Shown piece by piece: positions 45,868 to 54,263 of a DNA stretch of 64,000 nt; positions within the stretch are counted from its first letter, which is position 1; every line of letters begins with the position of its first letter. The notes under the pieces were generated by a model. It did no database searches, was not told the DNA's origin, and was given only the letters and a program-made list of their open reading frames with translations. The position numbers were made by a program, and so were the translations under genes. The DNA is taken from positions 6,192,782 through 6,256,781 of the forward strand of contig NZ_QASA01000001.1 of assembly GCF_003340495.1 (NCBI RefSeq). The letters are read 5' to 3'. Source of the stretch: Adhaeribacter pallidiroseus. GTDB taxonomy: Bacteria; Bacteroidota; Bacteroidia; Cytophagales; Hymenobacteraceae.

Positions 45868-47019
45868 TTAGCGCAATTGGCTATACCGGATATTGAAAAA
45901 ATAACTCTGCACAAAGTTAGGTAAACCCAATTCGCTGTGGCTTTCTGCGCTGAGCATCTGGCCTTCGTCGACGTAGTTACAGCCCAGCCCCGGGGTGTTC
46001 GGATTATTGATTACGCCCAAGGTTTTTTCTTTTTCCTTTGCGAGGTAAATCTTACCATCCGGGCCTAACTGCAACGAACCAATTTTATCGGCTTTAGAAA
46101 CCGCAATGAGTGTAGCCGATTCTTCAACGGCTTGCCGCGAACCCAGTAAATTAAATTGCCAGATTTGCGGCGCCACGTTGCCAATGCCGTTGGTAGTGCC
46201 ATACAGTTTGGTGCCGTCCGGTGAGAATTCTACGCCGTAGGCTTCGTCGTAATGTTCAAAGGCCAGCGGGTTCGATACTTTGCCGGTTTTATTGTTAAAA
46301 TCAAAGACTTCGAACAAATTACTATCGCGCCACAAGGCTAAGGCTAATTTCTTACCGTCCGGTGAGGCTTTCATGGCGCCAATCGCTTCTTTGTTTTTGC
46401 CTTTGTGCGCGGTGCCCACATTACTTACTACGGGCTGGCGACTTACGCCGGCGGCCGTTACCTGGTACGCGTAAAACCCATCAGTGCCCCATTTGTGCGT
46501 AATTACCCAATAATCGGTGTTGTTGCTGTGCTTTACGGCCGTTAGTTTTTCGGAAACCGGTGATACCAGGAAGTTATTTTTTTTCGCAATATCGCCCAAG
46601 CCTTTTTGCAGCTTCATATCCACTTCGGAGTAGCGCAGTCCATAAAGTTGCGATTGCAGGTCGGCGGTAAAAATGTAGTAGGTATTCGGGTTGAGCGGCC
46701 GCGGTACAATTACCGCCGATTGCGTGGAAGACCGGTGGCCCATTAGGCGGTTGCCGTTGGGCATGAGTTTATGTTCCCGGTTCCAGACGCTCACACCGTT
46801 GGTGTAAAACAATAAATTACCTTCCTTGTCCGAAATCGTAGCGCAGCCTTCCATGGTGGAGAGCATGCTGTTGGTTAAAGGGGTGGCTTTGCCGCTGCTA
46901 AAATCTAAACCCGCCCGTTCGCCAAAATACCAGATATTGGCTTCTTTCTGCGCCCAAGAAACTTTTGGAAACCAGAAACAAGATAAAAACAGGCAGACGA
47001 ACCAAATTTTTTTTAACAT
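45868..47019 (-). CDS. Secreted beta-propeller-like protein
   Basis: A 383-residue protein from the ATG at 47019, whose signal peptide ends near SWAQ (a start at 47049 would add a non-signal leader). It begins ANIWYFGERAGLDFSSG, a motif seen at the start of many Bacteroidota gliding-motility-type secreted proteins. The body has WD40-like repeats (SPDGKKLALALWRDSNLFEVFDF, SPDGTKLYGTTNG, GPDGKIYLAKEKEK). The usual C-terminal type-IX secretion domain is absent, so export may stop at the periplasm. Single-gene unit. Confidence 0.75.
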   Translation of the reverse strand: MLKKIWFVCLFLSCFWFPKVSWAQKEANIWYFGERAGLDFSSGKATPLTNSMLSTMEGCATISDKEGNLLFYTNGVSVWNREHKLMPNGNRLMGHRSSTQSAVIVPRPLNPNTYYIFTADLQSQLYGLRYSEVDMKLQKGLGDIAKKNNFLVSPVSEKLTAVKHSNNTDYWVITHKWGTDGFYAYQVTAAGVSRQPVVSNVGTAHKGKNKEAIGAMKASPDGKKLALALWRDSNLFEVFDFNNKTGKVSNPLAFEHYDEAYGVEFSPDGTKLYGTTNGIGNVAPQIWQFNLLGSRQAVEESATLIAVSKADKIGSLQLGPDGKIYLAKEKEKTLGVINNPNTPGLGCNYVDEGQMLSAESHSELGLPNFVQSYFFNIRYSQLR

Positions 47020-47282
47020 AACCGGATGATGGTAGCGGTAATAGAACAATGTAAATTCAGAAAATTTCCACGAAAAGTAAAATAAGCGATGTTATTTCTT
47101 CGGCAGATAAAACGAAGTTACTCCCGGATTATGATGTTTTACAAATCCAGGCAAGGCGCAGGTAAAGAGGTAGTTTATTTAAAATCAGCTAGTTATTATT
47201 GGGTGTCTATATAATTATCGCTGGCATAGCTGGCGGAGTAGCTTTGATTTCTAATTGAAGCTGTTTTATGGCTGAGGTATTT

Positions 47283-47310
47283 GTTCTTTTTGTCTTGATA
47301 CAAAAAGAAC
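47283..47310. repeat. GTTCTTTTTG/CAAAAAGAAC palindrome
   Basis: Perfect 10-base arms (47283-47292 and 47301-47310) with an 8-base loop; followed by CAACGAAAATCAAG. Sequences like this recur in Bacteroidota gaps in my experience. Only one copy is seen in this window. Confidence 0.6.
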
Positions 47311-47447
47311 CAACGAAAATCAAGCGTGCTAAAAACTCGCTGACCAACAGAACAGTTTAGCGTCATCTCTTGCACCTGGCTGAGGTAATCTGTTTCATAG
47401 CAGGCAAGCAAAATTTTAAAAAAGTTATTACTTTCTATATCCACGAT

Positions 47448-47493
47448 GTCATTCAGGAGGAACCTATTTCGCTACGAAGAAAAACTATTTCCT
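47448..47493 (+). repeat. GTCATTCAGGAGG-type repeat, copy 2 (degraded)
   Basis: GTCATTCAGGAGGAACC then TATTTCGCTACGAAG and AAAACTATTTCCTC match the left and middle of the repeat at 16099-16154; the right arm is lost. Confidence 0.65.
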
Positions 47494-47661
47494 CTAGTAA
47501 TACCCGCTATCTCTTGCCTCAATGGGAAATTTATGACAGGGTAGCAAAAAAGTCCTCTGCTCGAAGAAGTGAGATTAATCATTTTCTGCAATGCTAATGG
47601 AGCGATTTCCTTTTCAGCTTAAAATCTAAAAATTTAAAATTAATCAAAACCTATAAAAAAG

Positions 47662-47690
47662 AAATGCCTGCTTAGGGTAAGCAGGCATTT
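47662..47690 (-). terminator. Terminator of the nitroreductase gene
   Basis: AAATGCCTGCTTA (47662-47674) pairs with TAAGCAGGCATTT (47678-47690), three-base loop, T-rich tail on the minus strand. Confidence 0.88.
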
Positions 47691-47741
47691 ACTCGGTATA
47701 ATAAAGAAAGCTTTACTACCAGATTTTTTAAAAATTTTGGT

Positions 47742-48374
47742 CTAAGCTACTTGTAAAAACAATTTATCGGTTGTTCTGCGGACTTTTTTTTGTTTGGCTA
47801 GCCAGTCATTGTTTTCGTCGCGGTAGCCTAATGGTAAAAGCGTAACGCTGCGTAAACCTTTTTCTTTTAAGTTTAATAACTCGTCTAAAGCAAGAGCGTT
47901 AAAACCTTCCATGGGGGTGGCATCTACTTGCTCCGTTGCGGCGGCCGCAATGGCGGTGCCAAAAGCAATATAAGCTTGCCGGGCGGCCCACTGAAAGTTT
48001 TGTTCCGGAGTGTTCCGGGTTACCATGCCTACCAAGGCATTTTTTAAACCAGCCAAGGTTGCCGGATCAACTCCGCGTTCTGCGGCTATATGGTTAATGT
48101 ACTCGGTTACTTGTTCTTCGGTGATGTTGGACCAAGCGGCAAAAACGAGTAAGTGCGACGCTTCCACAATCTGCGGTTGGTTATTGGCCACTTTCTGTAT
48201 TTTTTGGCGCAGTTCTTCGTCCTCAATTACCAAAATGGTATAAGGCTGCAAACCCATAGAAGAAGCCGATAAGCGGGTTGCTTCCAAAATTGTATTTATT
48301 TTTTCCGGGGGTACTTTCTCGCCGTTCATGCGTTTGGTTGCGTACCGCCAGTTTAAAGCTTGTATCAGGCTCAT
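47742..48374 (-). CDS. NAD(P)H-dependent nitroreductase-family oxidoreductase
   Basis: A 210-residue flavoprotein from the ATG at 48374 (MSLIQALNWRYATKRM); upstream codons would run through the operator. The family landmarks are WRYATKRMNGEKVPPEKI, RLSASSMGLQPYTILVI and MEGFNALALDELLNLKEKGLRSVTLLPLGYRDENNDW, as in NfsB-type and DrgA-like nitroreductases. It probably reduces quinones or nitro compounds with FMN. A TetR gene upstream on the same strand shares an operator sequence with it and likely represses it. Confidence 0.9.
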   Translation of the reverse strand: MSLIQALNWRYATKRMNGEKVPPEKINTILEATRLSASSMGLQPYTILVIEDEELRQKIQKVANNQPQIVEASHLLVFAAWSNITEEQVTEYINHIAAERGVDPATLAGLKNALVGMVTRNTPEQNFQWAARQAYIAFGTAIAAAATEQVDATPMEGFNALALDELLNLKEKGLRSVTLLPLGYRDENNDWLAKQKKVRRTTDKLFLQVA

Positions 48375-48437
48375 GGTATTTATTGTTTTAATATTTAGAT
48401 AAATTATATTAGTATTATTGTTGATCGTTATTATAAA

Positions 48438-48449
48438 TAACACTGTTAA
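48438..48449. promoter_or_regulatory. TetR operator at the nitroreductase promoter
   Basis: TAACACTGTTAA here is the exact reverse complement of TTAACAGTGTTA in the operator before the TetR gene (49130-49142). It lies 64-75 bp upstream of the nitroreductase ATG. Confidence 0.75.
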
Positions 48450-48519
48450 GTTTTAGCTTAGAATAGTGCCGATTTTATATCATATTTTAAAAAATACTTG
48501 GCTAAATTATACGGGAGAT

Positions 48520-49119
48520 TTAATCAAAATTCCGGATGAAACCTTGTACCGCGTCCTGCAATACCAATTGGTTTAACTTGGCAGGTGCTTCGCTGCGGCC
48601 AGTCAGGTTAATAGAAACCAGGCCGTGCAGCAGCGACCAAAACGTATGAAATTTTAATAAATAATCAGCCGCCGGGTTTTTACTGGAAGCTATCAGGTTT
48701 TTGATCGTTTCCTGCATGGTATTGCTGAAGCTACCCATTTCCGGAATTTGTTGCACGACTTCGCAAGTAGGCATTCCTAAGCCGTACATTAATTGGTAAA
48801 ATTGTTTGTTGGTAAAAGCAAAGTTCCAGTATGCCTGGGCAATAGCTTCTAATTGCTGAGCGGGTGTATTTTGGTGCTGCTTAGCCGCTTCTAATTGTTT
48901 ATTTAATAACCGGAATCCCTCTTTTGTAAATTCCAGCAGAATCGCTTCTTTGTTCTCGAAATGGTTGTAAATAACCGGAATACTGTATTCGATAGCATCC
49001 GCAATTTTCCGGATAGAAAGTGCCTGCCAGCCTTCGGCTAACACCAAAGTCCAGGCGGCCCGGAGAATACTTTCCCGAACTTCTTCTTTTTGCCGTTGTT
49101 TACGCTCTACGATTCCCAT
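48520..49119 (-). CDS. TetR-family transcriptional repressor
   Basis: A 199-residue repressor. The N-terminal helix-turn-helix (RESILRAAWTLVLAEGWQALSIRKIADAIEYSIPVIYNHFENKEAIL) is typical TetR; the ligand-binding half (YWNFAFTNKQFYQLMYGLG, LKFHTFWSLLHGLVSINLTGR) fits the WHG-type subgroup. The palindrome TTAACAGTGTTAA begins 11 bp before its own start, and the same site lies before the nitroreductase gene, so it probably represses itself and that gene and responds to the reductase's substrate. Confidence 0.88.
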   Translation of the reverse strand: MGIVERKQRQKEEVRESILRAAWTLVLAEGWQALSIRKIADAIEYSIPVIYNHFENKEAILLEFTKEGFRLLNKQLEAAKQHQNTPAQQLEAIAQAYWNFAFTNKQFYQLMYGLGMPTCEVVQQIPEMGSFSNTMQETIKNLIASSKNPAADYLLKFHTFWSLLHGLVSINLTGRSEAPAKLNQLVLQDAVQGFIRNFD

Positions 49120-49129
49120 GTTATTATAG

Positions 49130-49142
49130 TTAACAGTGTTAA
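49130..49142. promoter_or_regulatory. TetR autoregulatory operator
   Basis: TTAACAGTGTTAA is a perfect palindrome around a central base, 11-23 bp before the TetR ATG. A second copy in opposite orientation is at 48438-48449. No other copy was noticed in the window. Confidence 0.78.
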
Positions 49143-49236
49143 CAAAAGTTTAGTTCTAATGTTTAGCGCCAAGCTTATGTTTAGGTCCAAGCTTATTTTT
49201 TTAAAACTTTTATTTACTTCTTAAAAATTTAAAAAA

Positions 49237-49791
49237 TCAGCCCAACCAAAACGCCACAATGGCATAAGAACGATTGTTAAACGTGAGCTTGCCTACTTGG
49301 GTAAAACCTAAATGTTGGACATGAACTTGGTAAGAAGTTCCATTGCCCTCATCGATAAAAGCTAAAGCTAAGTTAAATCGTGATTTTAATGCTTCCGTTG
49401 CCTTTAAAAACAGGTGCCGCAGTAAACCTTGGCTGCGGTATTGTTGCGCCACTAAAACTGGTCCGTAAAAGCAATAGGGGTATGTATCGACTGGTAAATT
49501 CCTGAAAGTTAGATCAGGCAAGGTTTTGATAATCCTCTGCACCAATGGCGGATACTCGGCAGGTGCTAGCCGGGTGTTCAGTACAAAGCCCGCTAAATGG
49601 TTTTGGTAATAAGCTACTATGCTCGGAGCCGAAGAAATCATGGCGCCTACCGCGGTTTCGGAAAATACACCGGTTAAAAAACTTGATTCCCGGTCGGAAG
49701 TCGAAAGGTTTTGGTAGGTATATTGGTTGGCTAAATTAACTATGGCGGGCACGTCGTGGAGGCTGGCTACCCAAATAGTAAAATTGGCCAT
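49237..49791 (-). CDS. GNAT-family N-acetyltransferase
   Basis: A 184-residue protein with the GNAT acetyl-CoA site YGPVLVAQQYRSQGLLRHLFLKATE (QxxRxxG), preceded by the usual beta strands (IVAYYQNHLAGFVLNTRL) and followed by ALAFIDEGNGTSYQVHVQHLGFTQVG. Transfers an acetyl group to an unknown amine. Stand-alone. Confidence 0.85.
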   Translation of the reverse strand: MANFTIWVASLHDVPAIVNLANQYTYQNLSTSDRESSFLTGVFSETAVGAMISSAPSIVAYYQNHLAGFVLNTRLAPAEYPPLVQRIIKTLPDLTFRNLPVDTYPYCFYGPVLVAQQYRSQGLLRHLFLKATEALKSRFNLALAFIDEGNGTSYQVHVQHLGFTQVGKLTFNNRSYAIVAFWLG

Positions 49792-49832
49792 ACGTATTGG
49801 TTCTCTGGATGGTACCGCTTGTAGTAAAGTTC

Positions 49833-50210
49833 TTATTTTAAAATGTGCGTACTTAAAAGTTGGTACACCAGGTTAATGTTATTGTCTTTGCGAAACTCTT
49901 TCTTAATGGGTTCGGCCTGGCCGGTTACCCAAATATTTAATTCGGCATCTAAATCCAGCATGCCGCCACTTTCTTTCGAAAAGCGGGTAATGGACTTGTA
50001 CGGAATAGATAAGTACTCCACTTTAGAGCCCGTTAAGCCTTGTTTGTCTACCACAATTAATCGCTTGCTGGTGAAAACCAGTACGTCGCGTACTATTTTA
50101 AAAGCTTTTTCCAAAGTTTCGCCGGGTACTAACAAAGGAGTAAACTCGGCTTGTACCTGCTCCAGCGATACCTCACTGGCATTGCCCATTAAACCGTCTA
50201 ATATGCCCAT
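49833..50210 (-). CDS. Bacterial PH-domain protein
   Basis: A 125-residue protein resembling the bPH_1 family: LLVPGETLEKAFKIVRDVLVFTSKRLIVVDKQGLTGSKVEYLSIPYKSITRFSKE. The order of strands and the FTSKRLIVVD motif fit. Ligand and role unknown. Cytosolic or membrane-associated; no signal peptide. Confidence 0.8.
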   Translation of the reverse strand: MGILDGLMGNASEVSLEQVQAEFTPLLVPGETLEKAFKIVRDVLVFTSKRLIVVDKQGLTGSKVEYLSIPYKSITRFSKESGGMLDLDAELNIWVTGQAEPIKKEFRKDNNINLVYQLLSTHILK

Positions 50211-50583
50211 AATTTTTAAATTTAGATGAAAGCAAATTAAAGAAAAGGTTGGGAATGCCCTTGTTTAATGCAAAAGATATTTAAAAAAATTTCCGTTAAA
50301 AGTATTTTCTACTACCTGCGTAATTCACTAATCAACCAAATGTAAGTACTGGCTATCCTTGTTTGGAAGGAACCAGTAGCAAGCAGAAACACCCAAATAT
50401 GGCATTAACCAAATTAAAAATTTAAATTTTTTAGGAGGTAATTGTTTTTAAAAGTACTGTAAACCAAGAGGATTGCATGCGGGGTGCAGCAGATTTAGGA
50501 TAATTAATATATTTAATTTTATATATTTAATATTTGGTCTTAATCTTGCATTATTAGCCTGTAATAATATAATAAAAATAATA
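50211..50583. other. AT-rich intergenic region
   Basis: Divergent gap between the PH-domain gene and the nuclease-like gene. Very AT-rich toward 50510-50550, with TATATTTAATTTTATATA-like sequence. A longer start for the nuclease gene at 50473 would lie here. No other feature seen. Confidence 0.55.
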
Positions 50584-51369
50584 ATGAGAGGCATACCAGG
50601 TATATGCTTTAAACTGACCGGAATAATTTTAATAATTTTTTGTGCCATTATCGGATTAAAAAATAATTATAATTCAACCAATCGTTTGGTAAATACAACC
50701 CCAGAAAAGCAAAAGTTTAACCAACCAGAGCAAACTGCTTCTGCCAGGGAGGTAGAAACAACAGATTATCCTTTTTTTGAAAGTAAAACACCTGAACAGG
50801 TGGGTAACCCCTCCAAAATTCGAGGGTTCGGGGAAAACGGTAGGCCGCCAAAAGGCCGCCATACCCGAACGTTTACCAATGATTTTAAGAAAAAAGGCTT
50901 TGATTTCGAGAAGTACGTAGTTAAAAAATTTAATAAAAAAAACTACAAATTAAAAGATTGGGACGGAAAACATTACCTCCCGGAAGATTACGTGGAAACT
51001 TCCAAACAGCCGGATTTAATTTACGAATTTCAGCAGGGCGAAGTGCAAGCAGGTTTTGCGGTAGAATGTAAATGGCGTAGTAAGTTTTGCCATAGCGAAC
51101 TGGAAATAGCTTCTTATCAGCAAATTAAAGATTACAAAGCTTTCGAAAAGAAAAGCGGATTTCCGGTTTTTATTACCTTGGGTATTGGTGGCGAACCTAT
51201 GGCTCCCAAGCATTTGTATGTTATACCTTTAAATAAAATTTTTTCGAATAAGCTGGATTCTACTTTCCTGATGGAGTTTGAACAAGTACCATCGCAGCAT
51301 TTTATTTACGATTACCGCACCAAAAGTTTACTGGCTAAACCTTACCCGGTGGTTCAAGAACAAGCGTAA
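50584..51369 (+). CDS. Membrane-anchored PD-(D/E)XK-type nuclease-like protein
   Basis: A 261-residue protein from the ATG at 50584; a start at 50473 would add another hydrophobic segment. It has one N-terminal membrane helix (GICFKLTGIILIIFCAIIG), a polar linker of about 70 residues, then a PD-(D/E)XK-like core: GFDFEKYVVKKF (Glu109), SKQPDLIYEF (Asp144) and FAVECKWRSKF (Glu161, Lys163), followed by YQQIKDYKAF. This is the Mrr/NERD-like nuclease pattern. Being membrane-tethered is unusual for such enzymes. It sits next to a RES/Xre module, so a defence role is a fair guess but not shown. Confidence 0.7.
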   Translation: MRGIPGICFKLTGIILIIFCAIIGLKNNYNSTNRLVNTTPEKQKFNQPEQTASAREVETTDYPFFESKTPEQVGNPSKIRGFGENGRPPKGRHTRTFTNDFKKKGFDFEKYVVKKFNKKNYKLKDWDGKHYLPEDYVETSKQPDLIYEFQQGEVQAGFAVECKWRSKFCHSELEIASYQQIKDYKAFEKKSGFPVFITLGIGGEPMAPKHLYVIPLNKIFSNKLDSTFLMEFEQVPSQHFIYDYRTKSLLAKPYPVVQEQA

Positions 51370-51526
51370 AAACCTCCAGGTTTCGGATTGAAATAGCTAG
51401 ATTATAACCGTTCCAAAAAGCCGTTTGCCAAAACATAATCCATCAGTAAGCAAGTTCTCTGGATTATAAACCGGCGAGTTGGAGTGATAGGAGCGTTTAA
51501 TTTTACAGTTGTTTGCGCCTTATTTT

Positions 51527-52018
51527 TTAAATTTTTCCCTTCTTCGTTAAGCCCAGTTCTTTATCCATCGCCACAAAGCGGTAATCGTAGGCAAAGGTCT
51601 CCCGGGATTTTATTTGTACTTGCGGAAAATCGGGGTAGCGCGCGTTAATGACGTAATTGTACTCAGTGGGTACTACGGCGGAAGGTACTTTTAACAATAA
51701 AGTTTCCTGAGCATGGTACCAGGCCGAACCCAAGGGTTGCGTTTCGGCGTAACTGCTGGCCAGTTTCCAGTTAGTGGGTAAATTTTGGGTGGTAATGGTT
51801 TTAATGGCAGTAGAATCAGGAAAGTGCAGCACCATTACCGTGAACCGGGTGCCCAGAATGCCTTGTCCCATTTTATGGACCATGTTTTCCATGGAGGCTA
51901 AGGAGCGACTGGCGGCGGCGTAAATCACGAATTCGCCGTCGAAGTTCCAGCGGCCCGAAAAGCCGGGAGCATACAATTTGTCGGCAAACTTTTCGAAAAC
52001 AATGCGGTAAACTTCCAC
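51527..52018 (-). CDS. RES-domain toxin
   Basis: A 163-residue RES toxin: Arg5 in MEVYRIVFEK, SGRWN near residue 22, VIYAAASRSLASME with Tyr33 and Glu44, and a C-terminal half ending in TFAYDYRFVAM. RES toxins such as MbcT and ParT break down NAD+ or modify targets with it. It lies 11 bp after the Xre antitoxin gene, as expected for this toxin-antitoxin class. Confidence 0.9.
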   Translation of the reverse strand: MEVYRIVFEKFADKLYAPGFSGRWNFDGEFVIYAAASRSLASMENMVHKMGQGILGTRFTVMVLHFPDSTAIKTITTQNLPTNWKLASSYAETQPLGSAWYHAQETLLLKVPSAVVPTEYNYVINARYPDFPQVQIKSRETFAYDYRFVAMDKELGLTKKGKI

Positions 52019-52029
52019 TAACCTTTTGG

Positions 52030-52446
52030 CTATGCCGCGTAACCGTGCGCTAGCCGGAGCAACTGTTTTTCCACTTCCATAATGCCCGACACGGAGTGAA
52101 GCAGCGATAGCGGAGTTTGGTTATTTAAGCCCGGCGAAGAAATGGCCAACCAATCCGTAAACTCGGCAGTAGAGCCAAATAAATCATCGCCCAGGGCAAA
52201 CAAACGGTGGAGTTTCAGGAGTTTTTCGGCAGCGTCGCGTGTAAATTTTTTCTGCGATTTTCGGTAATTATCTACGGTTTTTGGATCTATCCCTACTAGG
52301 TTCGCCAAATCATTTTTCCGGAAACCGGAATGTTTGAGTAAGTTTTCGAAGTACCAGGCTTCTATGCCTTCCTGCGCTTTCCCCACTAAGGCTAAGTCGT
52401 CCTGCACTACATATAAATCAGCAACTGTTGCTAGGGGAGCGTTCAT
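52030..52446 (-). CDS. Xre/MbcA/ParS-type antitoxin
   Basis: A 138-residue antitoxin. It has an HTH-type N-terminal part (LLKHSGFRKNDLANLVGIDPKTVDNYRK) and the C-terminal toxin-binding region (FTRDAAEKLLKLHRLFALGDDLFGS, TPLSLLHSVSGIMEVEKQLLRLAHG), which blocks the RES active site with its tail. It precedes the RES gene, as usual. Two CGGAAATTTCCG palindromes 30-62 bp upstream are probably its operator. Confidence 0.9.
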   Translation of the reverse strand: MNAPLATVADLYVVQDDLALVGKAQEGIEAWYFENLLKHSGFRKNDLANLVGIDPKTVDNYRKSQKKFTRDAAEKLLKLHRLFALGDDLFGSTAEFTDWLAISSPGLNNQTPLSLLHSVSGIMEVEKQLLRLAHGYAA

Positions 52447-52475
52447 TAGGTATTGTCTTTGATTAAGTAAATATA

Positions 52476-52508
52476 CGGAAATTTCCGAGGTAATGCCGGA
52501 AATTTCCG
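52476..52508. promoter_or_regulatory. Twin-palindrome operator of the RES/Xre module
   Basis: Two perfect copies of CGGAAATTTCCG (52476-52487 and 52497-52508) have centres 21 bp apart, about two helical turns, so two Xre dimers would bind on one face of the DNA. No third copy seen in the window. Confidence 0.82.
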
Positions 52509-52583
52509 TAAAAATAAAAAGCTTCTGGTTGCTTAACTTTAAAACGAGGAGAGCTTAACTAAAATTTAAAAAAATACGGCTGC

Positions 52584-52940
52584 TTATTCTTTCAGACTTT
52601 TCTCTAACTGCGAAACCAGTGTTACAAATTTTTCAGACTTTTCTTCAATGGTACTCAAGCCTTGCTGGGCCAGATCTATTTTCCCGGCTTTGTACAAATT
52701 AAATAATTGGCGGGCGGTAGTATCCATTTCCTGCTGCAAAGCCAAAAGAGTAAGTAAGCCCGGCTCTTGGCGGTACTTTTTTAAACCAATATCATTAAAC
52801 CAGGTATTTACCGGACTGTTAGCCGAAAACAAAGAAGCATCGTACTCCCCGCCATTTACATAAAGTACGGAACGTACTTTAGATTTATAGAGAATATGTT
52901 TAATGCGTAGCTGTTGAAAATCGATTTCAGCTAAATTCAT
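52584..52940 (-). CDS. Small CZB-like helical protein
   Basis: A 118-residue, all-helical protein whose helix pattern resembles the chemoreceptor zinc-binding (CZB) domain: LRIKHILYKSKVRSVLYVN, NTWFNDIGLKKYRQEPGLLTLLALQQEMDTTARQLF, and a final EEKSEKFVTLVSQLEKSL. The first histidine is kept, but the Cys and later His ligands are not, so zinc binding is doubtful. It lies 9 bp after the PAS gene on the same strand and is probably its partner. Confidence 0.6.
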   Translation of the reverse strand: MNLAEIDFQQLRIKHILYKSKVRSVLYVNGGEYDASLFSANSPVNTWFNDIGLKKYRQEPGLLTLLALQQEMDTTARQLFNLYKAGKIDLAQQGLSTIEEKSEKFVTLVSQLEKSLKE

Positions 52941-52949
52941 GCGGGTTGA

Positions 52950-54263
52950 TTAAGCATTATTTACTGGGCTAATATTGCTGGCCTCATAGCCCAGTTCTTT
53001 TAACTTTTGTTTATAAAGAACGCGGGGTGTTACATCGTAGCCAAAAGCCAGAATACCGGTAACTACTTCGGCTTCGTTAAAAATGGCTTGGTAAGTAAAA
53101 TTAAAATAAATAGGTTCCTGCGATGGAGCAATGGGGTAACCTATTCTAAAAGGCACTTCTTCGGCTACATAGTCTTGTCCGGTTTGGTAAACCGTATCCA
53201 GTACCTTTAAAAAGCCTTGTTCTACAATCTCCGGTAAGGCTTCGGCTACGGTTTTGTGCAACAGTTCCCGGCCGGGATATAATTTCTGATACGCCGGGTT
53301 GATTAATTCGAAGCGATGCTCCGGGCCTTTTAAAATGCAAAACAAACCGGGCGCCCGCATAATCAAACGTTCCAGGGTAGCCCGTTCGGCTTCGGCTTTC
53401 TGGAAAGCCAGTTGCACCTGATCGGATAGAAGGACCATTTGCTCATTGCTAGCCAAGAGTTCCTGTACCATTAATTTGGTATCATGAATATCGGTGTTGC
53501 TCCCTACCCGGGCCTGTACCTTGCCTTCTAAATTAATAAGCGGTAAGCTTTTAACCACGTGCCACCGGTAATTACCGGCTTTATTCCGAATACGTACTTC
53601 CGCCTGAAATTCCTGATTGGTGGGTAAGGCACCTTGCATTTTTTTATCCACAGCGGCTAAATCATCCGGGTGAAACGTGTTGCGCCAGCCTTTGTCCAGT
53701 AATTCGGCTTCTGGTAAACCGGTGTAATCGAGCCAGCGTTGATTTACATAAGTAACATTGCCCTGGGTATCGGCCATGTGAATGAGTTGCGGCACGGTAT
53801 CGGTCATAAATTTAAATTTATTCTCGGTTTCTTGCTGCGCCAGCTTCGCTAGTTCGCGCGCCGTAACATTACTGGTGCGGCGAATAATGTATTTTACCTC
53901 GTTGTTGTGGTCGAAAACCGGTGTGTGCGAAGCTTCCCAGTACCGGGTTTCAAAACCACCTCCATCGGCTTCGGGCCGGGCAATATCGTAGCGGAGCACA
54001 TCAAAATAAATTACTTTTTTTTCCCGGAAACTCTGGTCAATGGATTGGTGCACCAGTGATCCGTTTTTGGAATCGACATCACTGGGGTTATCTGGAAAAG
54101 TTGCGAGCAGATTTTTACCAATTAGCTCTTCGCGGGTGCGCAAAACCAAGCTTAAATATTTATTAGTGGCAGCCAGTACCGTATAATCGGGAGCAATTGC
54201 CACTAAGGCTTCCGGGATGTTTACGAACAGTTCGTGTAAATCTACGTTTAAACTATCAGGCAT
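52950..54263 (-). CDS. Three-PAS-domain sensor without output domain
   Basis: A 437-residue protein made of three PAS domains: residues about 8-135 ([22 protein letters not shown]), 150-275 ([31 protein letters not shown] and a PAC-like [17 protein letters not shown]), and 300-425 ([29 protein letters not shown]). There is no histidine kinase, GGDEF or HTH part, so it must signal through another protein, perhaps the CZB-like product that follows. Its ATG overlaps the corrected end of mutB by 8 bp. Confidence 0.85.
   Translation of the reverse strand: MPDSLNVDLHELFVNIPEALVAIAPDYTVLAATNKYLSLVLRTREELIGKNLLATFPDNPSDVDSKNGSLVHQSIDQSFREKKVIYFDVLRYDIARPEADGGGFETRYWEASHTPVFDHNNEVKYIIRRTSNVTARELAKLAQQETENKFKFMTDTVPQLIHMADTQGNVTYVNQRWLDYTGLPEAELLDKGWRNTFHPDDLAAVDKKMQGALPTNQEFQAEVRIRNKAGNYRWHVVKSLPLINLEGKVQARVGSNTDIHDTKLMVQELLASNEQMVLLSDQVQLAFQKAEAERATLERLIMRAPGLFCILKGPEHRFELINPAYQKLYPGRELLHKTVAEALPEIVEQGFLKVLDTVYQTGQDYVAEEVPFRIGYPIAPSQEPIYFNFTYQAIFNEAEVVTGILAFGYDVTPRVLYKQKLKELGYEASNISPVNNA

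Larger units (their letters stand above)
47020..47741. other. Repeat-bearing intergenic region
   Basis: Contains a GTTCTTTTTG/CAAAAAGAAC palindrome (47283-47310), a degraded copy of the GTCATTCAGGAGG repeat (47448-47493) and the nitroreductase terminator (47662-47690). The 82-codon open frame across these repeats is not credible as a gene. Confidence 0.6.

Noticed and set aside
47196..47444. Minus-strand 82-codon frame
   Set aside because: It runs through a GTTCTTTTTG/CAAAAAGAAC palindrome and repeat sequence; no signal, family or promoter.
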